In this document: positions 22,896 through 34,700 of the stretch, one piece after another | How positions within the stretch are numbered: position 1 is the stretch's first letter | Layout: each line of letters begins with the position of its first letter | NCBI RefSeq assembly: GCF_000330505.1 | Contig: NW_004440121.1 | Span: forward strand, 140,067 to 204,066 | DNA: 64,000 nt | Source: Entamoeba invadens IP1 | Lineage: Eukaryota > Evosea > Mastigamoebida > Endamoebidae | Direction of reading: 5' to 3' | Made by a program: the position numbers and the translations under genes | The notes under the pieces: model-generated | What the model saw: the letters and a program-made list of their open reading frames with translations, nothing else | Databases searched by the model: none | What the model was told of the DNA's origin: nothing

Positions 22896-23254
22896 TAACT
22901 ATTCAGTGTGAATTGAATAGTTACTTTTTGAAACTTGGATTTCCTTGGAAAAATGGAAGAAACCAGTCGAACCAGAAAAACGAAAGAAAAAAGCATTGTT
23001 TTGTTCTATAAATATATGCATTTTTGGGTTTACTCACTGCATATATATTCTACTCTAAAGTGAATGTTTCACATCAATTGTTTAATACATAAACATCGTG
23101 TTATCGTGGATGTATTATTTGAAGTAGCGAGAGCGCAAATGGTGAGATGTACTACTCTAAAAGTGTCAAATTGAATATATCGGAATAGTTACTAATTATA
23201 GTAAAAATAACTATAAATATAGGTTTAAGTAATGAACTTGAAATAACAAAGGAA
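22896..23254. other. divergent intergenic region
   Basis: Shared upstream region of the membrane protein gene (minus) and the small spliced gene (plus). ATAAATATATGCA and TGCATATATATTC near 23005-23050 are TATA-like. Nothing else seen. Confidence 0.5.
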
Positions 23255-23818
23255 ATGTCAAATCCCTACTCTGAATGCTCAATCATGATCGATTACCCAG
23301 GCAGGGATGGACAAAGAGTTGTAAATAAGAAAGGTAAGATTATGTTGTGTATTGGTTTGTTGATTTGAGTATTCCTTTTTCTTTATTTTAACTCATAAAA
23401 TTGGATATTCCAATTTTATATTTAACGAGCTTTTGCATCAACAATTTAAAAACAATTAACGAGCTCATTTTAAAACAAATTATTTAACGAAGTACCACTT
23501 TTATATAAAAATAAGTTCGTTAATTAAATCACACGTTAAATTAAAAACCTCGTTATTTACGATTTTATGTGGTAATAACGAAAAGAGGGAGGGGTGCCCA
23601 CTTTGTTGGTCCAACAAGGCACAAAAAAGGTGGTGATTGAACTTGACTCTGATGATATTACTTCTTTTAAGATAGATGCGACAAATATTACGGATAGTAA
23701 GTCGTCTTTACAATTTGTTTACAAATATGGAATGCTTTGTAACATTATGTTGTCAGACCCAGAAACATTCGATGGATTTTTGGAACTTATCAAAGCACTC
23801 AAGGCGTATTGTCACTAA
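23255..23818 (+). CDS. small PH-like protein, two exons
   Basis: Predicted exon 1 is 23255-23333 and exon 2 is 23586-23818. The intron begins GTAAGA and ends AAAG; splicing is in phase (NKK then EGGVPTLL) and gives 103 aa. Exon 2 alone has no ATG, which supports the first exon. The protein is a series of beta strands (TLLVQQGTKKVVIELD, ITSFKIDA, SLQFVYKYGMLCNIMLS) followed by one C-terminal helix (FDGFLELIKALKAYC), the layout of a PH-type fold. I do not see a lipid-binding basic loop. The next gene ends with a similar strand-helix unit, so the two may be related. Function unknown. Confidence 0.65.
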
Positions 23819-24139
23819 TTTTTTATAAATTCTTTGGTTTATTATTAAAGTATAATATTTAATACAAAACTATAAAAATTTATTTCGGCTTATAACTATA
23901 TTTTATTAGTAAATGTATTCATAAATGTTAATTCAATAGTTAATTTAGTAGTTATAGAGTCTTTTATTCAACAATAATATAGAAAATTGTTAATCATATC
24001 AGTATATGACGGGTGAAATTATTACTGTATGAATTATTTTAAAAAAATGGGAAGGCAGAAAAAATGAATTGAAATTGAAGGAGAGTCGATTTTGAATTTT
24101 TCAATTTAACGAAATGAACTGAAAAAAAAGCATTGAAAA
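23819..24139. other. short intergenic region
   Basis: AT-rich spacer between two plus-strand genes; nothing specific. Confidence 0.5.
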
Positions 24140-25405
24140 ATGCGAATAAATAAATACGCCATTTTGATAGACGGCGATGAGGGAAAGAAGGATATTGCAG
24201 AGCTTATTTTACTGATTGTGAAATTCCGAGTGCCTCGAAACAACATTTCATTATATGACATTCATGCAGATAAAGGAATGACAGCATACCTTTCGAGTAA
24301 GAATGTGAAATGTCCTGTTTTGTTCTTGTGGGGAAATTATTATGGAGATGTCGAGTTTGTTAAACAACAAATAGAGGAAGGGATATTTCAGTTGATATTG
24401 ATGAACAACCCGAACAAAAAGAATAAAAAGAAAAACAAAAAAGGGTCTGTCAAGAAGGATCAATTTGATTTTAATCCACCTGTTTTGGAAGAGTATGTGC
24501 AAGACAAAGAAGACACTGAAACTCAAAAAGATCAACAGAACGGAAGTAAACTCAAAAATATTCAAAATTTAGATAGAACTCAAAATGTCGAAAACCTCAA
24601 TGAAATTTGTGACGAAAAAGTCGAAGAAAAAAACACACAAATCGAAAGTCCACTAGTTGAGAATGTCGAGAAGCCCGAGAAGAGCGAAAGTACTTCGGAG
24701 AATAGCCAAAGTCCTACCACTAAAGAAGCACTCCTTCCTGAAGGTGAGTCTGTGTCGCCAAATGTTCCTCAAGAAAAAAGTCCAGTTGAACACAAATCGC
24801 CGCTTTCGTCTTCGATTCGCCCAACTAATGAAAAGTCATTAGAAGATACTTTATTAAAGTTGAGTGGGTCGTATTATGGTAAAGAAGAGGAAGTCCCGAC
24901 TGATATGATTATCATAGAAGATTACGAGAATCAACAAAAGAATGAGAAAGGTGTTTTAGAAGAGAGTGAAATGGTTGAATTAAATGTTCCTGAGGCATAC
25001 ACCTTAACGTTTGGAGATCGGTGGTTGAACGTCTTCGAATGGGTCTTGCGAGGGTTTGTCGACTATTCAAAAACTGTTGGTGAGAAGCCAAATGAAAAAT
25101 TGGAAAAGAGAGACGGCGACATCGACTTTTATGTGATGAGAACAAATTGGTATGGAAGACATCAGATCAGAATTTTTCGACTCACGGAAACTAAGTTCTA
25201 CCGACTGGATGAGGCATGTTTGGTTCGAGAAGTTTTTGAATATGAAAACGTCGACGAAATTATTTGTGTGGACGACGAACATGTCGTCATTAAGTTCAAA
25301 AAAGATACAACTCCTCAATACATCGACTGTAAAGTCATGAAGGAGTTTTTGACGACACTTTTAAGTCACTTAACTAACAAACCAAAAATTACTAAATTAA
25401 ATTAG
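24140..25405 (+). CDS. glutaredoxin-fold plus PH-like protein
   Basis: 421 aa, single exon. Residues 3-90 look like a thioredoxin/glutaredoxin fold: KYAILIDGDEG, then VPRNNISLYDI, then CPVLFLWGNYYGDVEFV and a final helix EEGIFQLIL. The cis-Pro strand is present but there is no CxxC active site, so it resembles SH3BGR-like or other redox-inactive members. Residues 95-280 are charged low-complexity linker with a Lys-rich start (KNKKKNKKG). Residues 290-415 form a PH-like unit (FGDRWLNVFEWVLRGFVDY, IRIFRLTETKFYRLDEA, IICVDDEHVVIKF and a final helix KEFLTTLLSHL). A membrane- or phosphoinositide-associated adaptor is a plausible inference. No enzyme activity is evident. Confidence 0.7.
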   Translation: MRINKYAILIDGDEGKKDIAELILLIVKFRVPRNNISLYDIHADKGMTAYLSSKNVKCPVLFLWGNYYGDVEFVKQQIEEGIFQLILMNNPNKKNKKKNKKGSVKKDQFDFNPPVLEEYVQDKEDTETQKDQQNGSKLKNIQNLDRTQNVENLNEICDEKVEEKNTQIESPLVENVEKPEKSESTSENSQSPTTKEALLPEGESVSPNVPQEKSPVEHKSPLSSSIRPTNEKSLEDTLLKLSGSYYGKEEEVPTDMIIIEDYENQQKNEKGVLEESEMVELNVPEAYTLTFGDRWLNVFEWVLRGFVDYSKTVGEKPNEKLEKRDGDIDFYVMRTNWYGRHQIRIFRLTETKFYRLDEACLVREVFEYENVDEIICVDDEHVVIKFKKDTTPQYIDCKVMKEFLTTLLSHLTNKPKITKLN

Positions 25406-25473
25406 TTCTAAACTAGTTTTAAGGTTCATTCGAGTGTGTTGATGTGTATATACAAATTAACGTATGAAATATA

Positions 25474-25701
25474 GAGTCATTTGCTAAACGTTGTCTGGTC
25501 TGTAACGTTGTCTGCCGATTTTTAGACCATTATAAATGGAATATTTCGGGAATTTTTTTGAAAAACTAAAAAATCATTGTTTCAATATTTTTCCCAGTTT
25601 TTTTTCATTTTTACCTAATTCCCGTTTTTTTAAACAAAAGTCAATTATTTTTTGTCAAAAAGACAACCTTTGGGGAACAGACAACTTTTATCGACTGACT
25701 C
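25474..25701. mobile_element. 228-bp mariner-type MITE
   Basis: Imperfect terminal inverted repeats begin GAGTCA and carry AACGTTGTCTG-like units. The flanks are TA (25472-25473, 25702-25703). It shares its ends and the central GACCATTATAAATGGAATA with the element at 58165-58378, as an older diverged copy. Confidence 0.75.
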
Positions 25702-25703
25702 TA

Positions 25704-26245
25704 TAAATTTTTTAATAAATAATTAAAAAACTATTTATTATACTATTTAATTGTAATTTTGTTGAATTTACAATTCTTTTTATTTTAAAAATTTAATAGT
25801 AATAATATATTAATGTAATAGTAATTTAATAATATTGAATTAGACAAATGAGTTTTTTGGAGGTGTATTTCTTTACAAAAGTTGGAAAAAAATAACATGT
25901 CAGACACTAGTAAAATTATAGTATTTAAATAATAAAACCAATTAAATAAAGAACAATTGTTTTTCATTTTTTTATTTACCATTTATTTTTAAATTACTAT
26001 TTTATAATAACTTTATTAGTTTAATAATTAGTATATTTAATAGCAATAATTTGTAATGTTAGTATTTATTGCGTAATACATTAGAAAGTGTTCATAAGAT
26101 GCAGTCATTATAACATTTAAATACCCAAATTACTAGTAACAATCATATATAGAATAGAGTCAATAAAATCAATAACAAACAACAAATATATTTGATTCAT
26201 ATTTTTGTATAATTGAAAAAGCGATACAATCAATAATTCCAAACC
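25704..26245. other. AT-rich intergenic region
   Basis: Upstream region of the RhoGEF gene. No confident feature. Confidence 0.5.
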
Positions 26246-27751
26246 ATGAAACAACTTTCTGCAAGCCCAGACCTATTGCCACTCACACCTCGAACAAACG
26301 AACTCTATAAGAGAAAACGAATGGCAGACAGAATAGAGTTTCCAGACGTTATAGAAATGCAAGAGTACATCACTGTACTGGAAGAAATAGTACAACGGAA
26401 AAACGAAATAGTTCAAGATTTACTACAGAACAAAAATAAGTATCAAGCAATTGATAATTTAAGAATTTGTGAAGAGCCAATAAAATGTGCGGATGCTTCA
26501 ATGGACTTTTTACTCACTTTAATAGAAGACAACCCATTAGAAATTAAGACGAAAATTATTAAAAGGTGGCAAACCATATTAGAAAACAAGACGGACTTTA
26601 CGAAAAAGAGCTTTTTAAATTTCAAAGCAAAACCAAAACCCAAATTTGAGTACTCTGAAATCTCCGAAGTTTCGGAGTCCGACTCCGACGTGTCAACTTT
26701 ACAACCACTGGACGGGATTGACCAAGTCCGTTGTGAACTTCCAAAAGCTAAATCGAATCACGAGCTTTATTTAGCGCTATTGACAGACTTTTCCTCGACA
26801 CAACGGATATACTACGATCAACTGCAAATCCTCACGCAACTCTTTATATCACCGCTAAGAAGTCAAAACACTAATTCAGTTGCAATTAAAAAACTTGATG
26901 AGACTATTCCGGGTATAATGGCACTCGAGAGGAAGATATCAAGGGCACTCCAATTGAAAGAAAGTAACATGTGGGAGATCATTAGAGCGTCTGTGAAGGA
27001 GATGCGGATATACATCCCGTACATCACCTCGCGATTCATTTACCGGTCGGAGGTCGTCGAGAATTGTATGGGTCTCAATTTCAAAGAGGCGCAGAGTAAA
27101 TTACTGGCAGAGTACACGGCGAAGAACGGAAACATCCAACTGTTACCCGTCACGGCGTATTTGGACGCACCGGTGAACAGGTTTTTGAAGTATCCGAAGA
27201 TCTTCGAGAACCTCCTCGGAGCGATTGATAACAAAAGCAGTGAATACCCGTTGCTGACGTCGTGTTATACGAACTTGAACAAATTGAATAAGAAATTGCA
27301 AATCAGTAAAAACACGATTGAAATGTCGAACTCGTTGTATCAACTGCAAACATTGTTTAAACAAAAAACCGTCTTCATGAAGGACAGAATGTTGGTCCAC
27401 TTTGGACCACTCAAAATCGTCGAGGAGAAAAACGACTGGAGAATGTGCTTCTTGTTCAATGACGTTTTCATTGTCGCTAATGCAATGGTCCCTAATAAAA
27501 GTGACGACGTCGACTTGATGATGAAATTTGAAAACGTGCCAAGTGGAAAGAATGTGGAGTGTCTTAAAAAATACATCTTTGAAGAAGAGTCGAGGTTTTA
27601 CTTGAACAATGTGACTATTAAAAATGTGGTTGATACGCCTTACGTGTCTAATATGTTTATGATAAAGTCAGGCGAAGCAGTTATACACTTGTCGTGTTAT
27701 GGACTTAAAGAAAGGTTATTGTGGACTACAAATATTAATGCACTCTTATAA
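26246..27751 (+). CDS. RhoGEF (DH-PH)
   Basis: 501 aa, single exon. Residues 36-62 form a helix that may be a coiled coil. The DH domain runs from about 172 to 355: conserved start ELYLALLTDFSSTQRIYYDQL (CR1-like), a middle helix FKEAQSKLLAEYTAKNG, and LDAPVNRFLKYPKIFENLL, which matches the CR3 sequence P-x-x-R-x-x-[K/R]-Y-P-x-[L/I]. The PH domain spans about 375-500 (MLVHFGPLKIV, WRMCFLFNDVFIV, and a final helix). Such proteins exchange GDP for GTP on Rho/Rac GTPases at the plasma membrane and drive actin remodelling, phagocytosis and motility, functions heavily expanded in Entamoeba. Both domains look complete. Confidence 0.92.
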   Translation: MKQLSASPDLLPLTPRTNELYKRKRMADRIEFPDVIEMQEYITVLEEIVQRKNEIVQDLLQNKNKYQAIDNLRICEEPIKCADASMDFLLTLIEDNPLEIKTKIIKRWQTILENKTDFTKKSFLNFKAKPKPKFEYSEISEVSESDSDVSTLQPLDGIDQVRCELPKAKSNHELYLALLTDFSSTQRIYYDQLQILTQLFISPLRSQNTNSVAIKKLDETIPGIMALERKISRALQLKESNMWEIIRASVKEMRIYIPYITSRFIYRSEVVENCMGLNFKEAQSKLLAEYTAKNGNIQLLPVTAYLDAPVNRFLKYPKIFENLLGAIDNKSSEYPLLTSCYTNLNKLNKKLQISKNTIEMSNSLYQLQTLFKQKTVFMKDRMLVHFGPLKIVEEKNDWRMCFLFNDVFIVANAMVPNKSDDVDLMMKFENVPSGKNVECLKKYIFEEESRFYLNNVTIKNVVDTPYVSNMFMIKSGEAVIHLSCYGLKERLLWTTNINALL

Positions 27752-28219
27752 TTATATGCTGTTTTGTTGTATTTTTGTATTTTGATGGATGTTTCATAAG
27801 TTTTTTGTTGAATGTTTTTAATTCCAATGAATAATCAATTTTATTACAATTTGAGTGAGGAAAGTACGTTATTTTTCAATACCAATTGTTGTGCATTTAT
27901 GTTAAAGGGAAAATTTGAATTATTACTTGATTGAAACAAAATTATCAATAATAAAGACAACATAAAAAAAATTTGACATCACATTTTTGTAAAAAGGACA
28001 TAAAATTACACCAGAAGAGCACCCAATCCTCTTGACTGAAGCTTTAATGAACTCACAGTTTGACAAATAATAAATGACTTAAATCATGTTCGAGACTTAT
28101 AATATTTAACATCGCACTCATATTAGAATTCAGACATCCTTTCATTTATTATTTTTTTATCTTATTATTCAACAATTATACAAACAACACTTCAAACAAA
28201 TAAACATGAAAAGAGTGAC
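27752..28219. other. intergenic between convergent genes
   Basis: AT-rich; no gene or repeat recognised. Confidence 0.55.
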
Positions 28220-28529
28220 TTAGCATGTCTTTCCACAATAGCACCCACTTGATGCTTCTTTCTGGCATTGGCACACCTTCTTCTCTCCACATTTGCACTC
28301 ACATGTGCATTTGCATCCCTCACAGCAGCACTCACAGGTGATGGTCATCCCAGTTGCAAATGTCTTGCATTGGCACTTTCCCTCTTTGCAGCAACAGCAG
28401 TACTCACACTTCCCTTCAGCACCACATTTGCATTTGAAGTCACAGCAGCACTTCCCATCTTGGCAGCAGCACCCACGTGATCGCTTCACTGCCTTCACAT
28501 TTGCACTTCTTCTCACACCCACAACTCAT
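28220..28529 (-). CDS. metallothionein-like Cys-rich protein, frame broken once
   Basis: The gene starts at the ATG at 28529 (MSCGCEKKCKCEGSEA) and then needs a one-base shift around 28478-28490 to continue into the main Cys-rich frame that ends at 28220 (span 310 nt, that is 103 codons plus one base). Without the shift the ATG frame stops after about 35 codons. The Cys-rich part contains 29 Cys in about 83 residues as CCC, CCCC, CKC, CEC and CQC clusters separated by GK and EG. Only single Tyr/Phe residues occur and there is no membrane segment. This is the composition of metallothioneins, which bind Zn, Cu or Cd through thiolates. The break could be an assembly error, a real mutation or recoding. 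A TATA-like element lies 22-31 bases upstream of the ATG, which supports that start. Confidence 0.75.
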
Positions 28530-28550
28530 TGTCGTGTTGCAATTCAGTGT

Positions 28551-28626
28551 GCCTTATATACCCATCACTGGCTTTCAAAATCAAAATGGCCAATCACTTG
28601 AACTCTTGTGGTCCATCCACGTGGAT
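28551..28626 (-). promoter_or_regulatory. promoter of the Cys-rich gene: TATA and palindrome
   Basis: TATATAAGGC on the minus strand (28551-28560) fits the Entamoeba TATA position. About 55 bases further upstream is the perfect 12-bp palindrome ATCCACGTGGAT (28615-28626), containing a CACGTG E-box core. CCAAT-type sequences in opposite orientation lie at about 28590 and 28625. Regulation by a dimeric factor is inference. Confidence 0.5.
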
Positions 28627-28768
28627 TGGTCAATTTGTTTTTTATTAAAGTATAGTTATTTGTTAATAATGTTATAATATAAATAAATTCTATAGTCAAA
28701 TAGGTATTATATTATTCAATAAAATAAAATCAATTAAAAATCAAATAGAAACTGATTTATTGTTTTGA

Positions 28769-31700
28769 TTAGTAAAACCTTATTTTGTGTTCCCACAAAA
28801 GCCTTTCAGTATCTCTTCTTTGCATTTCTCTAATTCTATCATTCTCTTCCATCATTCTTTCATTGTTGATATCATCTTGGACTTTTTGTTCAATAAGAGG
28901 GTAATGTATTTCCATCTTACCAATATAAGATATCATGACAATTAAGTCTTTTGGGAGGTTAATGTCCTTTTGATCGAATTGATGATTTAGTTCTTCGGTA
29001 TGATCAAATGCTTTATAGTCTTTATAAGTCCACACAAACACATTGTTCTCATTCTTCACACATTTTCCGTGGTCGAAAACAAGATTCATTTTATCATACA
29101 TTTTGTTGAAAATGTACTTGAACGTCAAATGATTTCCAATGGCATTTCCAGGAAGTTTCGCCTTCACTTCAAATCCGCTTGGTGTTTTAGTCACCTCGAA
29201 AGATTCATCATTGCCACTTAATGTAACACAGTCTGCATATATCCCAACAAATTGGTCATATCTTTTCTTTTCATAATTGGTCTTTAATATATTAAGTGGG
29301 GGCAAACAAATTTCTTCAAAACATTTAGTCACTCGTGTCTTAAGTAAATCAAAAATAGCATTAGACATGATACTGTTTTGCTCATACAAATTCTTTTGTG
29401 TTAATAACCAATTTAAGTGATCTTTAAATGTTTCAACGAACACAGAAGAATTGATTTTATTCTCAACTTCATGTGTTGAAAGATGCTCAGTGTATTTGCA
29501 TATAGGAACAGCTGCTCCAAAATAGTTGAGTGATGGGAATACTTTTGGTCTGTCAAGTTGGTATCCAGCAAATGAGATAATACCAGAAATTGCATTCACA
29601 CAACTTTTCAATTGTATTTCATAATTTCGTTTGTTTGAGTTCATACCAAAGTTGTCAAAAATCCATTTCATATGTGTTTCATTAACATAGTCATCATTCG
29701 CTTTGAAATCAAAATTTGGTTTGGAGTACCCATCTGTTTCTGTGTTAATCATTAAGATGTTGTACTCATATTGACTACTCCAATTTTTGCATAACAAATA
29801 ATTGACTATTGAATAGTTTGTGTTAATAAGTAAAACTCTGTAGTTGTATGACATCTTCTCTTCCATTTTTTCTAAACTTTCAATTTCTTCTGTGAAGTGT
29901 GATTTGTATTTATACGAATAATTATAAGATTTAATGAATGACACATCGCTTTGTGGTGTTCTGTTAACGATTGCTACAGTTGATGTGATTAAATTGAAAA
30001 TGTTTGGAATGAAGCCGAAGTTCTCTTTGTTCAATAGTGTTGCATTTACATTGCGACTAAATTCGGTGACCTCATCAAAGAACGCGTAATTGGAGAGCAA
30101 AAATTGTGAGACAGCATTCAACGTGAACAATTTGTTTTTCGACGATGTTAGAGAGACTCCATCTGATAATATCGGCTTGTACATATTCAACATGTTTTCA
30201 GTGTACTTTGACTCACTTTCATACAACACTAAGTTGTTCTTATCCACAACAGTTTCAGTCATTGACTGTCTGACATATTCAGTGACTATTGGGTCGTGTG
30301 TAATATCGTAATCTTGTGTTGCCAATGTTCGTATGACTGATTGCAGTTTGAGTACCAAGTTGTTGTTGTAATTCAAATACACTTGATGGACGTTGTCAAG
30401 AGTATTCATAAATTTGACATATTGAACTACACTGCACGCCTTGATCATCATCACTGAATTGTACAGTTTGATTTCATCTTGGAGAACTTTTGGGAGGTCA
30501 CTGTATTTTAAGTCAAAGAACTCAAACGCAACTCCAAGCGAATATAAAATCTTCTTCATTTTCAATATAAATTCAGATGTTTTAAATAACTTTTCATCAT
30601 CATTCGTTATATTTTCAAAATCCAAAAATTCGACCAAATTGATCTTTGCGATCAACGCATCTTTCAGTGAATTTTTGGCTTCATCGTAGTAACCCTCCTC
30701 TTGTAAGCCAAAGACGGTCTCCAACTTTTCTAAAAAGTCCTTTTTCAGATGATTAACAATTTCAATGTTTTTATCAGTGAATGTGTAATTTCCATTGTAG
30801 CAGAAGTTGAAGTACTTTTTCATCAAAGTGACCATCTCAGGATTTTCATCTTCGTTGTCTTCTGTGAAATAATTTTTGAAATGACTTTGGAAATTAATTT
30901 CTCTGTAATCCATAAGTGCGTTTTCCTTTTCAATTTCTTCAGGCTTTTTGTCTTTGCTTCTTGCCAACATGAATTTCTTCTTCAATTCCTTCGTGTCTCG
31001 TTTGTTGTTTTCAAGCAATTTAATAATTTTCTCAAATTTAGTCTTATGAATAGTATTATTAAAAATATCATGTTGATCACTGTATCGATTTTCAGAATAA
31101 TACGTCGCACTTTCAGCTCCCAACAACAAAATGATTTCATCGAAGCTAAAATTGTTTTCAAGAGTTATTTTGTTGATGTTCTCATAAAGACTTTTTATAC
31201 GCAGAATATCTTTGTTGTCGACTGATACAAACGTTTTAGTGAAGAGATATGCTTGTTTCACTATAACTGCTATTTTCGAATATGGATGAATGAACGAAGG
31301 ACTTTCATGTGAAAATTCTCTTTCAAGGAAATTGGCCAAGTTTTCCAAATATAAACCTTCATTATTTTTTTCAAGTACTTTCATTGCCATTAATTGTCTT
31401 TCGGCTTCTTCAGCTTCTTCTTTTTCTCTTTTTTCTTTCTTAAGTCGGTCTCTTTCAATTTTCTTTTTTAAATTGATTGAGTCAAGTCTTTCGCAAATAG
31501 CGTCGAGTTGTGGTTGTGTTGTTTCGACAAAATTAAAAACTTCTTCATACTTTGGATTTGTTTGAACAAGTCTGTCTCTCAAAGTATTGCAACTGAATGG
31601 ATAATACGTTTCATTCTCTATTAGTGCAAGCGTCTCAGTGACATTTTTAAAACCAATTCTAACCTTTTTACTTTCACATTCTTGTGCAACTTCATCATTA

Positions 31701-34700
31701 AAAGTATACATCCATTCACTTGCATATTCAGCTTTTGATACAATAAGACTGAAACAAGCTTCTTCTATTGTTTTGTCCAGTTCCACCAAATCACTTTCAT
31801 AAAAGTATTCGGCTTCATCAAACAACTTTTTGTTTTGAGTGTATATCTTCTGGGCTTCTAAGTAATATTCTCTTGCTTTCACCGGATTGGAGTGTAAACT
31901 GTTTTCAATATTAGTAATATAAGCTCCATACAATTTGTTATTATCATTTGCTTTTTCTCTATTCTTGACTAATATGGTATGACCCCCCTCATTTTTAACG
32001 TTATCATCATACAATTGAGCTATTTCACACACACTACTGTTGGTGTTTTTCATTTCATCCAAATAATCGACGAAATACAGACCATCGACTCCATTCACTT
32101 GACCGTTCATATTCTCTTTGGCTTCATTCAGTTTTTCTGTGAATTTGGACGAGTCAAAAGCAAATTTGGCTGCTTCTGCTTGTTTAATTGGCTGTCCCAC
32201 AAACACCAGATACCACTCACAGAGTACTTTGGATATATTCTTCTTCACTTTTTCTTCACACGTTGCAACCATTTGTTCAAGTTGAGAAAAGACGCCCTTC
32301 TCTTTCAAGATGTCTGTGTTGTTCTCCAAAATTCTTTTCATTTCGTTCAGTTTGATATACGAAAGAACGCCGCTCTCGCTTTCAGTGATGTAAATGAACA
32401 TTTCTTTTGAATACAACGAATCAAGTATTTCATCAAATGTGTTTGGTGTGTCATTCTCGTTGTTTGTTATCAAAGTACCATTTATTACAATTCTTTTTGA
32501 ACTTCTGTACAACTCTACAAACTCGAAAAGTAAATACAGCTGTGCGTTCTGAGTGACTATTTTCTCATAGCTGTTGGCTATCGCACTTGGAACTCCAGAA
32601 ATCTCAGTACAAAAGATGTCACCAATGGCTTTTGCAGCAGCAAGTATTTTTGTGTCGTTTTCATTTGGACTTTCAGAGAACGTCAAATTTTGCATTAAAA
32701 GTTCTTTGATGTAATTGATGGTGATGCTTGGGACATACGAATCCTTTGTGTTCTTTGGTTGTAACTTTAAGAAATATTTCCTAATTTCATCAATGAGTGT
32801 TTTTTGGCAATTTCTTATTATAACACCAGTTATAGACTGTTCAAGTGTTTTTCTCTCACTCTCAAAATTCAAGTCAAATTTCTGTAATAATTCATTCTCG
32901 TTTTCTGTTGTTTCGTCGAGTTTGGCAATTCCATCTTTGATGACGTCGATACTGAAATTCCCTTTCAATCGTTGCATCGTGTTTTTGACAGTGCTTTTGA
33001 TCTTTTCAATAGCTTTTGTATCTTCGATGTTTTCTTTGAGTTGTTGGATTTCGTCGTCACTCTTTGTGTTAAATAACAGCTCCCAACATGACGAATACTT
33101 CAGAATTGTCTCTTTGTAATCTTCTGGTGTTTTTTCCAATATCACTTGTTGGCTCAATGCATTTCTCATATCCGTGTTGATCTTTTCAATGTATTGTGAT
33201 TGCCCATTTCTGGTGTAAGTCTCCAAATTGGTAGCTAACGATTTAATGTTTTTCATCTTGTCAAACATCTTCATCACAATTTGAATCTCCAAAATATCGT
33301 CCATTTGCTTGATCATAAATTCAACTTCTTTTACTCTGTCAATCGTTTCAAAATATTCTTTTTGGCTTTCATAACTCTCTTTTAAAATATTCAAGTTTTG
33401 ATTAAACGTTACAACATTTCCCGATAAATTCCACAATTTGTCACAAATTTGAACAATTTTTATGTAATCTTTTAACTTGGACTTCTCAACGAACTTCTTT
33501 TGTGTATTTCGATAAACAAAGTTTGGTTTGATTTTGCCTATTGTGTCGCTGCTTTCTATTTGCTTTTCAACATATTTTGAAAAGTCAAATTCCTTTTTGT
33601 AAAGCCCCAAATTGTAATTGTCATCGTGGATTTCAGTTTTTGGCATTCCACAGTATCCAAGCATCTCCTTTGATTTCGTTTTGATTTCATCAAAATTTCT
33701 GAATGTTGTTTTTGTCTCCTTTTTGTAATTTTCAATTTCATTCCTCAGCATCAACGCATTCTCTTCATATCCATCAACACGTCGTTTGTTGAAAATTTCA
33801 TCGACATCTCCACTGATTTTTAGCACCTCTGCATTATCACCCCTTTTCAGAACATTTGTGAAATTTGTGAAATAACTTCCTGTTATTTGCTGAACAAATT
33901 CATCCAAAAACAGATTTTTCAACTTCGTTTCAATTTCCTCTGTTTTCACAGTCATGTTGAATTTGGACATTTTGCCATTGTCCTTCAAAATCTCTTGATT
34001 GAACAATTTGACCTTTTCCATTGCAGTCAAAAAGTCTCTTGACATCAAGACTTGGTCTTTACTCTTTTTCAAAACATCTTCAGTTGCTTTTGCTTCTGAA
34101 TAACTTTGTATTTCGTTTATTTCATCGACAATACTCATGTTTTCAAAGTATTCAAAATACTCAGAGAAAGCTGGTTTGATGTCAGTTATCTCACTTTTGA
34201 GTTCCAGTGCACAAAAGTTTGGTTCAGCTACAGTAAATCCAAGTAACATCCTTTCGACTTTGAAATAAGTCGAAACAAACATATTCAAATTTCTTGCAAC
34301 TTTGAATTTCTCAAGATTCTTTGACTCGTCAACAAACCGACTTTTCTCAAGTTGAGCAACAAAGTCCTTAGCAATTCTTTTTGTGTCGAATTCTTCACTC
34401 ACTTTTGGTGCTTCATCTTTTGGAACACTTTGTGGAGTTGTTTTCTGTGGCTCAATTTTTGGAGTTACAGTTTGTTTTACTTTTGGTGGCTCGACTTTTG
34501 GAACAACTTTTTGGGTGGTAGCTGGTGTTTGGACTTTTTGTTCCACTTTCTTTACTTCTTGAATAATAGGAGTGCTTCCGCCCATCATTTCATCATACAT
34601 ATCAAAAATAATCTGAGCCTCGGGTTTGAGTTGTAAAAGTTCGTCTTTCATACCCATAAACGAAGACTCCGGTAATGATTTTATAATAACTTTGTTCATG

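Noticed and set aside
28268..28677. Plus-strand frames opposite the Cys-rich gene
   Set aside because: His/Ala/Ser-rich translations are the antisense image of TGC/TGT codons.
29000..34636. Many plus-strand frames opposite the giant gene
   Set aside because: Phe/Ile-rich antisense shadows of Lys/Asn codons, without starts or homology.
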